Below, one piece after another: positions 51,001-63,431 of a stretch of DNA of 64,000 bases; positions within the stretch are counted from its first letter, which is position 1; each line of letters starts with the position of its first letter. Location: the NCBI GenBank assembly GCA_013399875.1, contig VXAZ01009499.1, forward strand, positions 1 through 64,000, in the 5' to 3' direction. The position numbers and the translations under genes were made by a program. The notes beneath the pieces are model-generated. The model was not told where the DNA came from, did not search any database, and saw only the letters and a program-made list of their open reading frames with translations. The stretch is from Gymnorhina tibicen. Taxonomy: Eukaryota > Chordata > Aves > Passeriformes > Artamidae.

Positions 51001-51896
51001 TTGTCCTCCTGTTCTGAGGGTCTTGCTTTGTTGGAGGTTAGGATTCTTTTTTCTCTTTTTTTTCTTTTTTTTTCCCCTTTCTCTCAGGGAATTTTCTCCC
51101 ATCTGTTGCCTAAGAGATAGTAACAACCGGTACTTAGGAGACCAAAAAATTGGCCAAGGTGGGGAGAAGGAGTGCAGCTGGCTGCAGCCTCTTAGCCAGG
51201 GGCTTTTCTCTTGGGAAGGGCAGAGATACTACGAGATTTTTGGCTGGGGGGGCAGGGGCCTGGGCTCAGCTTCTGGCTTTCTATCTTGCTCTCGGGATTG
51301 GAGGGGAACAGTTGAGTTGCTGCTACCATGGGAAGAATTCGCTGCCACCACGGAGTCCAGCCCAGTACTGCTTCTTCTTTACTGTGGGTGAGCCTCTGCT
51401 TTTAAGAGCAGCCAGTGAATTGGAACCTTAGTAACATCCAATCTGACTGGAAAGGACCCTCACCGTCTACTTGGGTGCTTCAGGGGAAAAACCCGGGACC
51501 CCAATCCCCTCCTCCTTCCCGGAGGGGCGTATCTCCCTGGCTGCGTGCGGCAGCTGCTATGAAGAAGCCCAGCTGCCACTGCCCAGCCCTGCTGTTTTCT
51601 GCTGCTGCCTTGGGCTTTCTTGCTACACTAACCCAACACCCCATGTCTGCCTGAAGCCCCTGGCTCGTACTAAGGCTATGGAATTTTCTGTTACATCTTG
51701 TTCGCCACCCCGGGTGTGCCTGCCTCTGCCGTTCCAGCTGCTGCTCTGAGGTTCCTGCTACAGCCCATTTTGCCATCCGGAGGGACACAGGGACTCGCTG
51801 CCCCTGTGGGTTTGTAGAGGAAGCCCCTTTTCTCTCTCTCCCACCCGCTTGCCCGCCATTACCCACGTGCGGAGAGGCGGCCGAGCTCGCGCCACA

Positions 51897-51910
51897 GCGC
51901 CCCCTGCAGG
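51897..51910 (-). promoter_or_regulatory. CTCF-like motif 1 in the ERVL-like LTR
   Basis: The minus strand reads CCTGCAGGGGGCGC, one mismatch (third base) from the 14-base CTCF core consensus. Confidence 0.5.
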
Positions 51911-51955
51911 CGCAGGGGAATCACCGCACCCGCCCTGCCTGGCCGGGAGCCACCA

Positions 51956-51969
51956 GCGCCCCCTGCCGG
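51956..51969 (-). promoter_or_regulatory. CTCF-like motif 2 in the ERVL-like LTR
   Basis: The minus strand reads CCGGCAGGGGGCGC, a full match to the CTCF core consensus CCRSYAGRKGGCRS. It has the same orientation as motif 1, 59 bases away. Confidence 0.6.
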
Positions 51970-52316
51970 CTGTGACCAGAGCTACACCGAAGGGGAAAGT
52001 GCCTGACAGCCGAGAGAAGGCTGTCACTGGCTTTCTGCTTCTGTTTGTTGTTGTTGCTGCCGGTGTTGTTGTTTGTTTGCCTTGTTATACACATACATAC
52101 TAGTAAAGAACTATTATTCCTTTTCCCACATCTTTGCCTGAAAGCCATGTAATTTCAAAGTTATAATAATTTGGGGGGAAGGGGGTCACATTTTCCATTC
52201 CAAGGGAGGTTCCTGCCTTCCTTGGCAGACACCTGTCTTTCAAACTAAGACATGCTTCCTCTTCCTCCCTTGCTAGGCAAACTGATTTGGTCTTGGATTT
52301 CTTCTTCTGTATAGGT

Positions 52317-52990
52317 GCATGGGCTGGTTTGAAAGTAAACCAGCATGAGAAATGAACCCCACACAATTACCTCAAGAGAGATTTCAGGTCGGAGGCACAA
52401 TTTCATAGAAAGAATAAAATAAATGCAGTGATACAGAAAAACTGGCTTAAACCCACAAAGTCAGAGTACAACCTGGCACCCTGTAGGTCACCTGTAGGGT
52501 GCTGGTTGCAGTCCTATCAAGAGGTGGTTGCAGTCCTGTTGAAGTGATGGTTGCAGTAGAAAGTGGTGGTCCTGTGGAAGTTCTGGTCTTCCTCTGGATC
52601 CACCAAGTGATGGTCCTGGTGTCCCAAGTCCCTCATTATATACACTCAGGTTCAGGTGGGAGTGCTCACTACCTCCCCCAGGTAGGTTCAGGTGGGAGTT
52701 TCACAATGGGATGACTGTGAGTCATTGCAGCTGCCTATTCTGCTGATGCCATTGAGTCCTTCATGGCCATTAGCAGACGACCCCCTCAGGATGGGTGTGA
52801 TTGAGCTGGTGCTTTGCTGGAGGGAGTTATCATGGCTGAGTCATTGGTGAAGAAAAAGAAACACTGCCCTGCCTTGCAGGGTTTGCCTCTTTTGCCTTAC
52901 CTCATTTAACAACCAGTTGGAACCTGAGGTGTCAGGTGTGCACTGGGCAGGTACTGCAAATGACCCATCATTAACAGTTTGTCAGAAATT
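52317..52990 (-). mobile_element. second minus-strand LTR (limits approximate)
   Basis: The left end TGCATGGGCTGGTTTG, with AGTAAACCAGCATGAG following, looks like the reversed 3' end of an LTR. A reversed TATA box (ATTATATACA) lies at about 52634. The right end was not found. The repeated GTGGTTGCAGTCCTGT and GGTTCAGGTGGGAGT units at 52500-52700 suggest short internal duplications. Confidence 0.5.
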
Positions 52991-53690
52991 ACGTAGAGCG
53001 GAGTAGAAAACACAGTTTGTTTACATTCACATAGTGTTAAACTTCTCCTGTAACTACGACAGTGCGACTGCTACTGGCACGGACTGTTCCTGTGGTTCAG
53101 CTGCAGTTTGAGTGGCCACAGTACCTGTCACTCTGCTTCCCCCCTCCTCCCCCTGAGAGTGCTGTCTAGTATCAGGCAGTGTCTGATAAATAGTAGCCAG
53201 GGCTCAGCATGTTGCAGAACTTCCCATCTCTCTGGAACTGCCACAGAATTTTTCCTTCATATATTTTATCACTTTAACAGGATTCTGTAGTTGTTCCAGA
53301 GTGAACTTCCAAACCATTAGAGAAGTTCGCCATTTTCTCCCACATTCCATGTTACTCATGTCTGTCTGTCCTCAGGGCAGATCTCTGAATACCAGCCTCA
53401 GAAATCTAAATGGTGTGGATCCCACTGAGAAGATCTGGCAGACTTAGAAACAAGAACATGCCTTTGTTAACATCCAAATTCAAGTCTCAAAAGTTGTAAC
53501 AGGCCTGAAGGAGGAAAAGGGGGTAAAAGGTTGGGGAAAATCATCCTCCCCCTTCCCTCCACAGACTGGATATGATTATTAATGGACTCCCAAAGGTACT
53601 GCCCGAGGTAAGGGTAGGAGAGCAGCACTGCACACACATCCCAAAATACCCTCTGCCACAGTGCTGTCTGCCGGCTAGCAGTGACCATTA
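52991..53690. other. unassigned sequence inside the ERV cluster
   Basis: No LTR landmark and no clear retroviral frame were recognised; it may be degraded ERV interior or ordinary spacer. Confidence 0.4.
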
Positions 53691-54186
53691 GCACCGGGCA
53701 CCTACCCACACTGGAGGGGGAGACGGAGGCTGCTCGCTGCGTAGGAGGGCAGGCTCGGGTTCGTCTTGCCCACTGATGGAAAGGGTGCGCGGAGGAGGCA
53801 GGAACAAGGTGGAGGGAGTTCTTCGTAGAAAAGGGGAAGGTTTATTGAAGGCGAGACTCCAAAAGAAATCCAAGGACGGGCACGAAGAACTGAAAAAATA
53901 CCACTGACATGGCATTTTATACCCCTGCAGAATGGGCGGGAAAAGCATATAATATCCAATGGAATAACAGCAAGGGGGCGTTACAGAGGCAGGGAAAAGG
54001 GAGCTTAACCAGTAGGGACAGGGGTAGGTGGGGAGAATTAACATGGGCCAATGGGGGATTTCTAGAGGGGAGAAGGGGAGGAGATGGCGGTGGCCAGTTA
54101 TGGGGATACGATCTGCATACCCTGCACAACCCTCTGGGTACTCACCCTAACCTTAGGGCTCTTGGGCTGTGTGGCTATCAAACCAC
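53690..54186 (-). mobile_element. LTR element, minus strand (limits approximate)
   Basis: The antisense poly(A) signal GGTTTATTGAAGG is at 53839-53851. The reversed TATA box TTTTATACCCC (53915-53925) and CCAAT-type boxes lie to the right, giving R then U3 of a minus-strand LTR. The left part, 53700-53800, is CpG-rich U5-like sequence. No target duplication was found. Confidence 0.65.
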
Positions 54187-54546
54187 NAGTACTCCTGCTA
54201 AAACATGCATTGCTTCCCCTTCCCCCTCCAACTGGAGACACAAAAGGCAAAGATCATGGGGTGAGGTAAGAACAATTTACTGGAAAGAGCAAATATAAGA
54301 AAATGAACATTAACAGTAACAATATTAATGACAAAAGGTATAGGGAAAAAAAATTACTTACACAGAAGGCCCCCAGCAATAAACAAATATCAAACCGCTC
54401 TGTCCACCACATTTTCTTGACCAGAAGGAACCCAGTCCCCCCAGAAGAAAGTCCCTTTTCCCCATGCATGGCAATAACAGGCGTGTTGAATAACCTCCCT
54501 CCCAGCTACTGCAAAAATAAACACTCTGTCTGGGCAGAACCAAGGT
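54187..54546 (-). mobile_element. ERV LTR, minus strand, copy 2 (about 360 bp)
   Basis: Same family as 48873-49598 but without the nested insertion: NAGTACTCCTGCTAAAAC at the left, CCCTCCAACTGGAGAC, AAAGGCAAAGATCATG, CTGTCCACCACATTTTCTTG, then CTGGGCAGAACC at the right. Base 54187 is an ambiguous N at the exact left edge. Confidence 0.75.
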
Positions 54547-54668
54547 ATTTTTATTTATAATTATGTGCTTTATGTATTTTTATTTGCATTATTTGCATTT
54601 ATATGCATTATTTGCATCATTATTAACTTTAAAAATATAATTTGGTTTTTGCATAATGAATGTCTACC

Positions 54669-54815
54669 ATAGAATCATAGAATGGTTTGCTTTGGAAGGG
54701 ACCTCGAAGATTATCAAGTTCCAACCTCCCTTCCGCTAAACCAGGTTGCTTCAAACCCCGTCCAACCTGGCCTTGAACACTTCCAGGGATGGCAATTCCA
54801 CAGCTTCTCAAAGCA
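54669..54815 (-). mobile_element. CR1 LINE 3' end fragment
   Basis: ATAGAATCATAGAATGGTTT, GGAAGGGACCTCGAAGATT, CCAACCTGGCCTTGAACACT and TCCAGGGATGGC are the reversed CR1 3' signature, with little divergence. Confidence 0.93.
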
Positions 54816-55404
54816 AAAAGGACCATCAGTGAAAGAGAGCAAAACATTGTCTCCTCTAGTGCACCTCATTCATCTCCAGATTTGCTTTGGACTTTCCTTT
54901 TCAGTCAGATTAATTCTTTTTGAGTAAGATGATAAAACAGAGGAGTAACCCCATGTATCCCACAGTCTGCTTCTGGCTACACCCACCGTGTGAAGAATTC
55001 CTTTCCTATTATTTGGGATTTAACCCATGTAGATTTCCAGTTGGTTGTTTGAATTTCTTTTCCTGGACTCAGCCTTTGCAACCTCATAGCTGCGGTGATA
55101 CAAACATCAGCTGAAGCACAAAGCCACTTCCTTTGTACAGGAACTAAGACAAGAAGTAATGTGCAGAACTGTGCCTGCAATCAGGGCAAAATGGGCCCTC
55201 AGGTATCAGGTGTTCAGTTGCTTTTATGGGAATTCAGAGGAAATTTCTGGAAACATAATGAGATCAACATCTTGTGAGAGATCAACTAAGGTCCATTGAG
55301 AAAAAGTATGACTGGTAGGATTACAGCCTTTAGTAGTAATGTGATCTTCCTGGTCTTGTAGTGGTTTGGAGTGTACATCTGACATAAATACTCAGAATAT
55401 TGTT

Positions 55405-55875
55405 TGCAGTATCTCAATTGTGACAAGAGAAATTGAGACCCATTTTTTAAAGTTTCACAAAATGCAAAGAAGTTTCCTTACCAAGGAGACAAACCAGTAG
55501 GACATGAGCCAGCTCTTGAGTTGTTCTCAGGCAACTTGTGACCATGAAAGGATAAAGTGAGGTGGGGGCTATTCCCCAAACGACCACCAGAGACCCTCTT
55601 GAGACCATTCCCCAAATCTTATGTACTTGCCCAACTACAAGGTGTATAGCTTTGTATAAGTAAATGATTGATAAGTAAATGAGAAGGGAGAAGAGAATCT
55701 CAGATGAATATGAAGATGCATATGTACAGTTTGTATAGATAAATGACATTTTGGAACTTAGCATGTGTGCGTGTGTTAGGAGAAGTGATCCCACATGCAT
55801 TCAATGCCAAAATAAAGTAATGCTTGCTTTCTAATACTGAAATTACAGTGTTAGGGAGCTTTATTCTTCCTGACA
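55405..55875 (+). mobile_element. LTR element, plus strand (left limit approximate)
   Basis: CCAAAATAAAGTAATGC (AATAAA at about 55811) followed by GCTTTCTAATACTGAAATT and an end at CTTCCTGACA, then TTTTGATGAGAC, resembles R-U5 and primer-binding region of an avian ERV. The left end is unknown and no target duplication was found. No internal coding follows. Confidence 0.6.
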
Positions 55876-56675
55876 TTTTGATGAGACACCAAGCTTGCTC
55901 AATACCTCCCTTAGCCTAAATATGGGTAAGAACATGGATTTTCTTGAGATAATTCTTGAGCACAAATTATAGGGAGGTTGGCTTCATGAGTGATGGCACC
56001 ATGCTCCTACATTAATACTTCATTTTGCAACCGTGGGGCTCCTACATTTTGAGCTCCCTCAGCAATTTACTCTCTGCTCTAAAGAGGAAGGTTGGTGCCA
56101 GCTGGGCACGTTGCTGCTTACTCCCAGGGGAACCAGATACAGTGCTAGCAACAGTAGAAAGCACGTAATTCCTTTGTATTTGACACAGGAGAGCATTCAG
56201 AAACAGCATGTTCCTTGAGGATGAGACTTGTTTCCAGCATTAGCATGTGTCCAGGAATCCTGTGTTCTCATTTGGCTGTTTATCCTGGTTATGCCCATGT
56301 TTCAACATCAGTGTGAATGCCCACTTAGAGTAATTATCTTCCCACACGTGGCACAGGTCGTAGTAGAGGAGCTGTAAGTGTATTCCACTTGCCCTGTGTT
56401 GTCCTCCTGTCCCAATAGCTGCACAAGACACCCATGCAGATGTTCAAAGCACCATCCACACCTGCTGCTGCCTCCCCATTGGGGAGAAGAAACCCATGTT
56501 GGGTACTTACTGCCTCTCATCAGAAGTGGACGTTGCTCTGCTCTCAATGCTCTTAAGATGTGCAGCTGATGATGGCACTGGTGACTTGGTGTGTACAAGC
56601 TTTGGCTTACATAGGTTAGAAATGGGGTTTTCAAGTCATGGACTCAACTTGAAAAAATCACCATAGCTCAGGTAA

Positions 56676-56995
56676 TGGTGGTCACAAAAGACGGACGCTG
56701 AAGATGGTGGCAAGCAAGCATCAGCACTTTATTGCAAAAATCTGGCCTTTTTAAGCACTTAGCCAGTTATCTGTTTACATAGTTTTAAAGCATAACAAAC
56801 ATAACTTCAACCAACCACCACACATATTAATGTAAGCACGCAGCATGGTCACACAGCATGTTTTTCTATCCCTAATTCAGCTGTGCCTCTTTCCCACAGT
56901 CCTTCTCTACTTGGCCGAAGTAACAGGCCTGAGCCATGATTTTACAAAGGCAACAAGGCCTTCATTTTATAAAGCTTTACCTATATGCAACACTC
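56676..56995 (-). mobile_element. LTR element, minus strand (right limit approximate)
   Basis: The left end reads TGGTGGTCACAAAAGACGG; the antisense poly(A) signal CACTTTATTGC is at 56726-56736, leaving a short U5 of about 50 bases. A reversed TATA-like CTTTTTAAGC follows at about 56748. The right end may be CAACACTCA at about 56996. No interior is attached. Confidence 0.6.
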
Positions 56996-57099
56996 AGGCT
57001 AAAGGTTAGTAAGGGTTGCCACATTGTTCTCTGATCTTTTTTACCTTTGCTGGGGCTATGGGCTGACTAAGGCATCTGATCTGCAAGCCAAGATGTCCT

Positions 57100-59662
57100 G
57101 GAGATTAGACAGCAAATAGGAGTATGGCTCTGCAATTACCTCTCCCTGTCAGATCAAATGTTTCATCTGAGTAAACACATTTCTATTCTATTTACCCATA
57201 GGTTTATTTTTCCATAATAAGCTGAAGAATTAATAATCCTTGAAAGCCTCCTTTTTCCTTCCAAGTATTTTCTTTTAGTCCACATGGCTTATAAATCTGA
57301 AAGTGTTTTGGACACAGGCATAGATCCAGTCAGCCCATATGTGGCCAAGGAACTGTATTCTATGTTTTCCAGTGAGTGATTTTGGCAGTATTTTTAATCT
57401 CTTGTTTAAGAAAGGAGAGATGTGATGAGCTCATATTTTCTGCTGCCATGTACAGCCATCCTTGCTCATAAACACATACCTCGCTGCTCGTCCTGTAAGG
57501 GGAATACTGCTCTCTAAAATAAGGTTGTTGAATATAGAAGGGCCATGGGCTCATGGATTCCTTTTCTTTCCAGGGCATATTTATGACTATTAAAAAAAAA
57601 TAAGTTAAAAATTAAGGATAAGGAAGGTCTGAAACAGCAAGTACCCTCCTCTCGCCACTCAAGCTCCCTCACATGCCCTTGCCTACAGACAATGAGCCAA
57701 GGACTTGTGCAAGGATCACAACACTGCTCAGTAAAGGCCAGGAGAAGCACCATAAAACATCATAGTATTAAGCATAGACATTAAACCAGGAATGAAATAT
57801 CCTGTCTTCAAAACTCAACATCACTGCAGGTGCTCTATTAATTTGGATATATCAGAGAGCTGGATGCAGAGGAATTTGGATCTATTCCAGTTCCTTTCTG
57901 GGTCAACATAACTTTTGGCATCAGGGTCCCAGCACAACCCTGAAGCTGGCTAGATATACAAGTAAGTACTCACTGAAACTTCCTTAGACCTCACTGATCC
58001 CAGTTATCACCTGAAGTACTTTCTGTTGCTGTCTCAGCAATTGGTGTATCTGTGTGAGGACATCCCTCTCCCTGGGAGGTGGATGCTAAAGGACAAGCCC
58101 TTAGCTTAGCTTTGTTGGGACCAAACAAGGCAAAGATTCCTGTTTTGTTCTAATTTTACTTCTTCACCCAGTCCGGCTAGACCAGGGCTGATGGTACAGC
58201 ATGATTTCACACAAGGCCACCAATCTTCTGTTTGAACAAATTAACTGCAATGCTTGATTTCAAATGAGTCATGATGTTGAATGCCACTTCTCTGGTTAAA
58301 CATGACTATCCCAACAGATATGTACCTTTTTCTCTGAGCAATACTGTGTCAACAGGAGCTCATGTCTTCCAGCCTGCCACCCTGTCAATACACACAAGTG
58401 CACACAAGCATATGAGGCAATATTGTCTGATGAAGTTTAAGAACCTGAGTTTCCAACAGGAAAGTCAACAGGAATTACTTCTTGGACACTTCTATTATTT
58501 CAGTTGTGAAGAATGAACAGTTACAACTTGTGTTTGAAAGCTGAAAACTTAACTTTCAGCTGCAGCCCATAAACATGATATCAGCTTTCTTAGAGCATCC
58601 TGTGAAGAATATCTTTGCTTATAACTTTTAATGTAACACCCTTCAACAGCAAACAAATATCATTTGGATCAAAGTGGAAATTGTCTTTGGAAACCAATCT
58701 GAAGAAAGCAGAAAACTATGTTTTTCTTTAACTGAGGGGTTTCTTCCTCCCTTGAATTGCTAATAATATTATTTGTCTTCATATACATTTATGTGTGCTA
58801 GAAGTGTTTATAATACTAGCCCTCAAGAAAAAGAAAGAAAAAAGTAATTATGTTCCTTTTTTTAAAAAAAACCTGTTTTTTTCTGTGCTTATGCCTATAC
58901 AACTCTTAGTATCTTCATCAACTTTGCTAAGTTGTTTAAATCAAAAGGAGGGTGACCGGTGCTTTTACTTCATATCTTTGGTAATTGTTTTATTTATCAA
59001 ATAGGTTATTGCATTTCCTAGAATAAAATTAAAAAATGTCTTTTTATATTTGCTTGCTGAACTGAGCAAAGTGTTTAAAGTACTGTAAAATCAGTGACCT
59101 GGCAAAATCAGGAAGGAATCATGCCTCTCAGGGTACTTGAGAACTAATATAGGTGAAAGGAATACTCTTAACGTATATTATCCTACAGACATTTTAAGTG
59201 CAGTCTTCATGATCAATGCATGCTTAAATAGAAAACCTCTTGGTTATACAGAGGTGCCAAAGGAGATGTGGGAAATGCTAAATACCTTCTTTAAGTAATA
59301 AGTAAGAAGTAATAAGCTTCTACATCAAACCAGCCACAGTTACTAGGAGTCTCATACCTCTTGCACAAACTCTTCCACCAGTTCCTGACCTCTGTCTTTC
59401 CTGGGCTGTCACCAAATAACGATGAACCCAGAGAAATCTTTTCGGAAAAGCAGCATTTCCAGAGAAAACATCCAGGGTGATTTAAAGTACCAATTACTTT
59501 TACTTGTGCCAATATTCATATTGCACGTGCAGCACAGTTTGATCTCTTTTCCACAAGGGCAACTGCTGTATCACCTAAAGCTTACTTTAGTGCTTACTTT
59601 AGAGTTCAGGGTATCATTTGTTTTGTTTGGAAGGCATACTTTAAATGTTACATGTAACAATC
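57100..59662. other. intergenic, no gene or recognised repeat
   Basis: AT-rich sequence with only short frames lacking any protein resemblance. Confidence 0.55.
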
Positions 59663-60249
59663 TGTGCTGGCTTTGGCTGGGGTAGAGTTAATTTTTGTTG
59701 CAGTGGCTGGTTTGGGGCTGTGATTTGGATTTGTGCTGAACACAGGGTTGATAATACAGAGATGTTTTTGTTATTGCTGAGCACAGCTTACACAGACCCA
59801 AGACCTTCTCTGCTTCCTCTTCCTTCGGCAAGGAAGTTGGCGATGCATGGGAAGGTGGGAGGAGACACAGCCAGGACAGGTGACCCAAACTGACCCAAGG
59901 GATATTCCAGACCATGTGACAACATGTTCAGTATATGAAGTAGGGGGAAGAGGGAGGAAGAGGGAGGGGGATATTTGGGGTGATGGTGTTTGTCTTCCCA
60001 AACCTTACCTGTGATGGGGCCCTGCTCTCCTGGACATGGCTGAACTCCTGCCTGCCCATAGGTAGCAGTGAATTAATGTTTAACTTTGCTTGTGTGCGTG
60101 GCTTTTGCTTTCCCTATTAAACTGTCTTTATCTCAACCCACAAGTTTTCTAGCTTTTTACCCTTCCCATTTTCTCCCTGATCCTGCTGTTGGAGGAATAA
60201 GCAAGTAGCTGCCTGGGGCTTGGCTGCTGACTAGGGTTATAACATGACA
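59663..60249 (+). mobile_element. full-length bird ERV LTR (587 bp)
   Basis: Starts TGTGCTGGCTTTGGCTGGGG and includes AGAGTTAATTTTTGTTGCAG, GTGCTGAACACAGGGTTGAT, GGGATATTCCAGACCATGTG, a TATA-like GTATATGAAG and CCTATTAAACTGTCTTTATC before CAACCCACAAGTTTTC; it ends GGTTATAACATGACA. I recognise this as an LTR type abundant in songbird-like genomes. It lacks a visible target duplication (flanks CAATC and GAAGG) and no internal region follows. Confidence 0.85.
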
Positions 60250-63200
60250 GAAGGTAATGTTATCAAAGACAACTGGAAAATCTGTGGTCAAGGCCACTAT
60301 CTTCCCATTACAGAACAGTCAAACTTGGGGCCAGACTGGGCATGGCCAAGAGTAATCAGATGGAAAAGACCCATCAGCATCAGTCGTTTCTGAGCTGAAT
60401 ATCTGAGGACTGAGCTTTACATGGCAAAAAAATATATGCACTTCTTAATATTGGTTTAAAGATGCTCATGATAATGGGATTTCCAGATGTTTAAAATCCG
60501 TGTTAGCTCAGAGTGAAAATATGCTGGGCAGGGCTCTTTTCTTGATGCTAGTTTTCAACATCCAGGATACTGACCCATACTGAGAGTAGGCTGGGCACTA
60601 GGTTTATCAAAACAAGCTAAAAGATGAAACAAGAAAAAAAACCAGTGACTAATAGCATGATCGCATGGGTGCATGTGGATCTGGGATACAGGAACAATGG
60701 AGCTAGCAGTTTACAAGTCCATCTTCTACAATGAACCCATGGATGGTTGTTCTAAGACAACATCAAAGTATTACAGACTTTTTGACATAAACATGGCTGT
60801 TTGGTCCTGGTGGTATTCAAGGCTTCTGGTTTTAGAAGCTTCTTATTTGTTTATAAACTTGTTCTGAATTTGGGAAGTAGGGTGGATTGAGCATATTTCC
60901 ATCCCATGACACCTCTTTAGTACAAACATGGAAATATGCTGCAAGATATTTGATGTACTATAAAGGATGCTTTCATATTATAAACTAGTAAAGAAACACC
61001 CTATTTGCTATCACCCACAAGTATGCCTGGGCACATTATGATAGCATGGTTTAAAAAACAAAACCCCAAACAAAAACAACACAGAACCACCCCCGCCACC
61101 ACCACTTGCATAAAATCTCTCTGTGCAAGAGATTCACTCATTCAGACCCCACATTTCCCATTCTCCACATCTGCTTGGTGGCAGTATGGATACTCCTTTT
61201 TCTGCCACAGCCTCCAGCAAATACAACTGTATCAACAGACAGCTCATAAAGCTGGACCGTCCAACTATTGTGACCTTCAGCAACACAAGTTTGTTAATAA
61301 CAGTATCCTAATGTGCATCACCTTATATAAAGTAACTATTGCCAAAGATTTCAGCTGATGTTTAGCTCTTTGTTGTGGGCTGTTGTGCACTTCAAGACAA
61401 GAAACAGGAATGCTTACTAATAGTGCACACTCTAAGTGGTCACATCTCTAGACTGAACTTGAACCATGTACACCAATTCCAGAACAATTACGGAAAATAA
61501 ATTGATTCAACTCTATTTTATGCCACTGGAGGGCATTCATTGCCCTTAGAAATTCCCCTGTTGCAATTTGCAAGTAGCAGAGTTGCTGCAAAATGGGACA
61601 TGGTGAGTCTGTGTTGTTCTATTTTAAACCATGCAATGTCAATATAACATGTATACGTGCTTTCCAGCACTTCCCCCATGAAAGCTCCCAAGGAAATAAT
61701 GACTCTTCTGCATTAAGATATATGAGAATGCATTTCATCTGGGTGTCCAGTACAACCTCAATGAAGTCAGGAGATTTATTCAACAGCTTATAACTAGATA
61801 TTGGCTCAAGACTCTGGCTGGGGAGCAGCATTTAGCCCCCGTCCTGGGAGGTGATGAGCCCAGTTCTTTGGCACTTGCATTTCTGAAGCTCTGGCCTAGC
61901 AGCTGCACAATCCTACCACTCAATGTGATGTTATTCCCTTAGATGCAGTCCAAGTTGAAAGTGCTGTTGAATATCTGACATCATAGATTTTGTTAAGCAG
62001 GTGCGAAGAACTGCACTCTTTCCACTGGGAAAAGTGGAGATAAGCCTCTTTACAGATCACATCACCAAGGCAACCAAGAGGTCCCACAGTTTAGGGAGCA
62101 GCAGAAATTGGATTTCTGAGTTACTCAGGCCAGTGTCACCTCTCTGGGGAGTTATTTATTACGAAAATGTTTTCAGGCTCAAAGCAGAGAAGCTGATCCT
62201 TTAACATACCATTTAGCACAACAGAAGCACTAGGTTCTGGCATTGCCAAAAATTGAGACTGTCCCTGCTCCAAGGATCTTGCTAGCAATACCAGGAGTTT
62301 CAGAGGAAAGCTTTTGCTTTCCAAGGTCCATGAAAGGCTTCTAGTCTCCAGGATGAATATCTTTTCAAGTAATTTCCCTAAGGGTGAATGAATAGGGCAG
62401 CCTTGTCTGGGCAAAGGCATCTTTTAAGAGTGTTTGTTGAGAGAGTCTACTGCTCAATGTTCCCTCACACTTTGTATTGAAGAATACTGGAAAATCATGC
62501 TGGCATCAAATGACAGCCCTCCATAACAGTCTTCATCATCCTGCAAGAGTTTTCTATTATTGTCCTTCCTTTAATTGGACTTTTCTGCTTAATATATTGC
62601 ATGTGTTTAAAAAAAAATAGTCAAGGCTTAAATAGGTTCAGACTTGCAGCTAAATTGTCCATTCAGAGCTTAAATCTGAAAAGCCATTTGGATCTCTGCA
62701 ACCATTTCTATCTTTAAGTAACTTTATAATCAGAAAAAGACATAGTAATCAGCAGTATGGGCACTGATATGTATTACTTATATGGTACATAGCTATCATC
62801 AGAGAACAAAACTGTGTATGTGAGGTTACTACAGCATAGAACCACCTTGTTCAGTACCTTTCAATAAATTTATTATATTTTATCCTGGGCAGTAATAATT
62901 ATGAATTGCAATTTTCATGTGTTAATTATTTATTAGAACTCTTCCATAAATATAAATTATGTCTGCTTATACATCTGCATGTCTATATATAGATACAGCA
63001 TAAATATTTTTATATTTATCTATACATATAATCTGCTGGAAAAATTATTACATCAAGAAGAAATAAACCTAATGGAGTTTAATTAAACTTTATTAAAATT
63101 TACAATGTTTCCTGATTGGCTAAACGTAGTTCAAACAACTGTTGTAATAGAGCAGAATTCCAATGAAATTCATTGTAATAATCTTGTTCTTCACAATACA

Positions 63201-63390
63201 TCAAAACTTCCTTGGCAATTAGTATGCAAAATATAGAAAACAGGACCATATATTTTCAGCAATAAGCTAATTAAAATTGCCTCTGTGTTTTTACTTAAAG
63301 GTCCCTGAAGAAGTAACAATTACCTGGTTCTCCCATGAAGTATTTCTGAGATGAATATTTGGGGGAAAGAACCTCTTTAGCTTAAAAAAG

Positions 63391-63431
<41 letters not shown>

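Larger units (their letters stand above)
51040..52252 (-). mobile_element. ERVL-like 5' LTR plus leader, minus strand
   Basis: On the minus strand it starts at 52252 with TGTCTTAGTTTGAAAGACAGG and continues through GCAGGAACCTCCCTTGGAAT and the AGTTCTTTACTAGTATGTG block, a pattern I associate with an abundant bird ERVL-type LTR. The middle (51.85-52.0 kb) is CpG-rich. The left limit is uncertain; an oligo-T tract at 51048-51080 separates it from the gag-like remnant. Frames in this region are composition artefacts. Confidence 0.65.

Noticed and set aside
51023..52366. Many frames of 70-128 residues in 51.0-52.4 kb
   Set aside because: They lie in the CpG-rich ERVL-like LTR; overlapping on both strands with no family resemblance.
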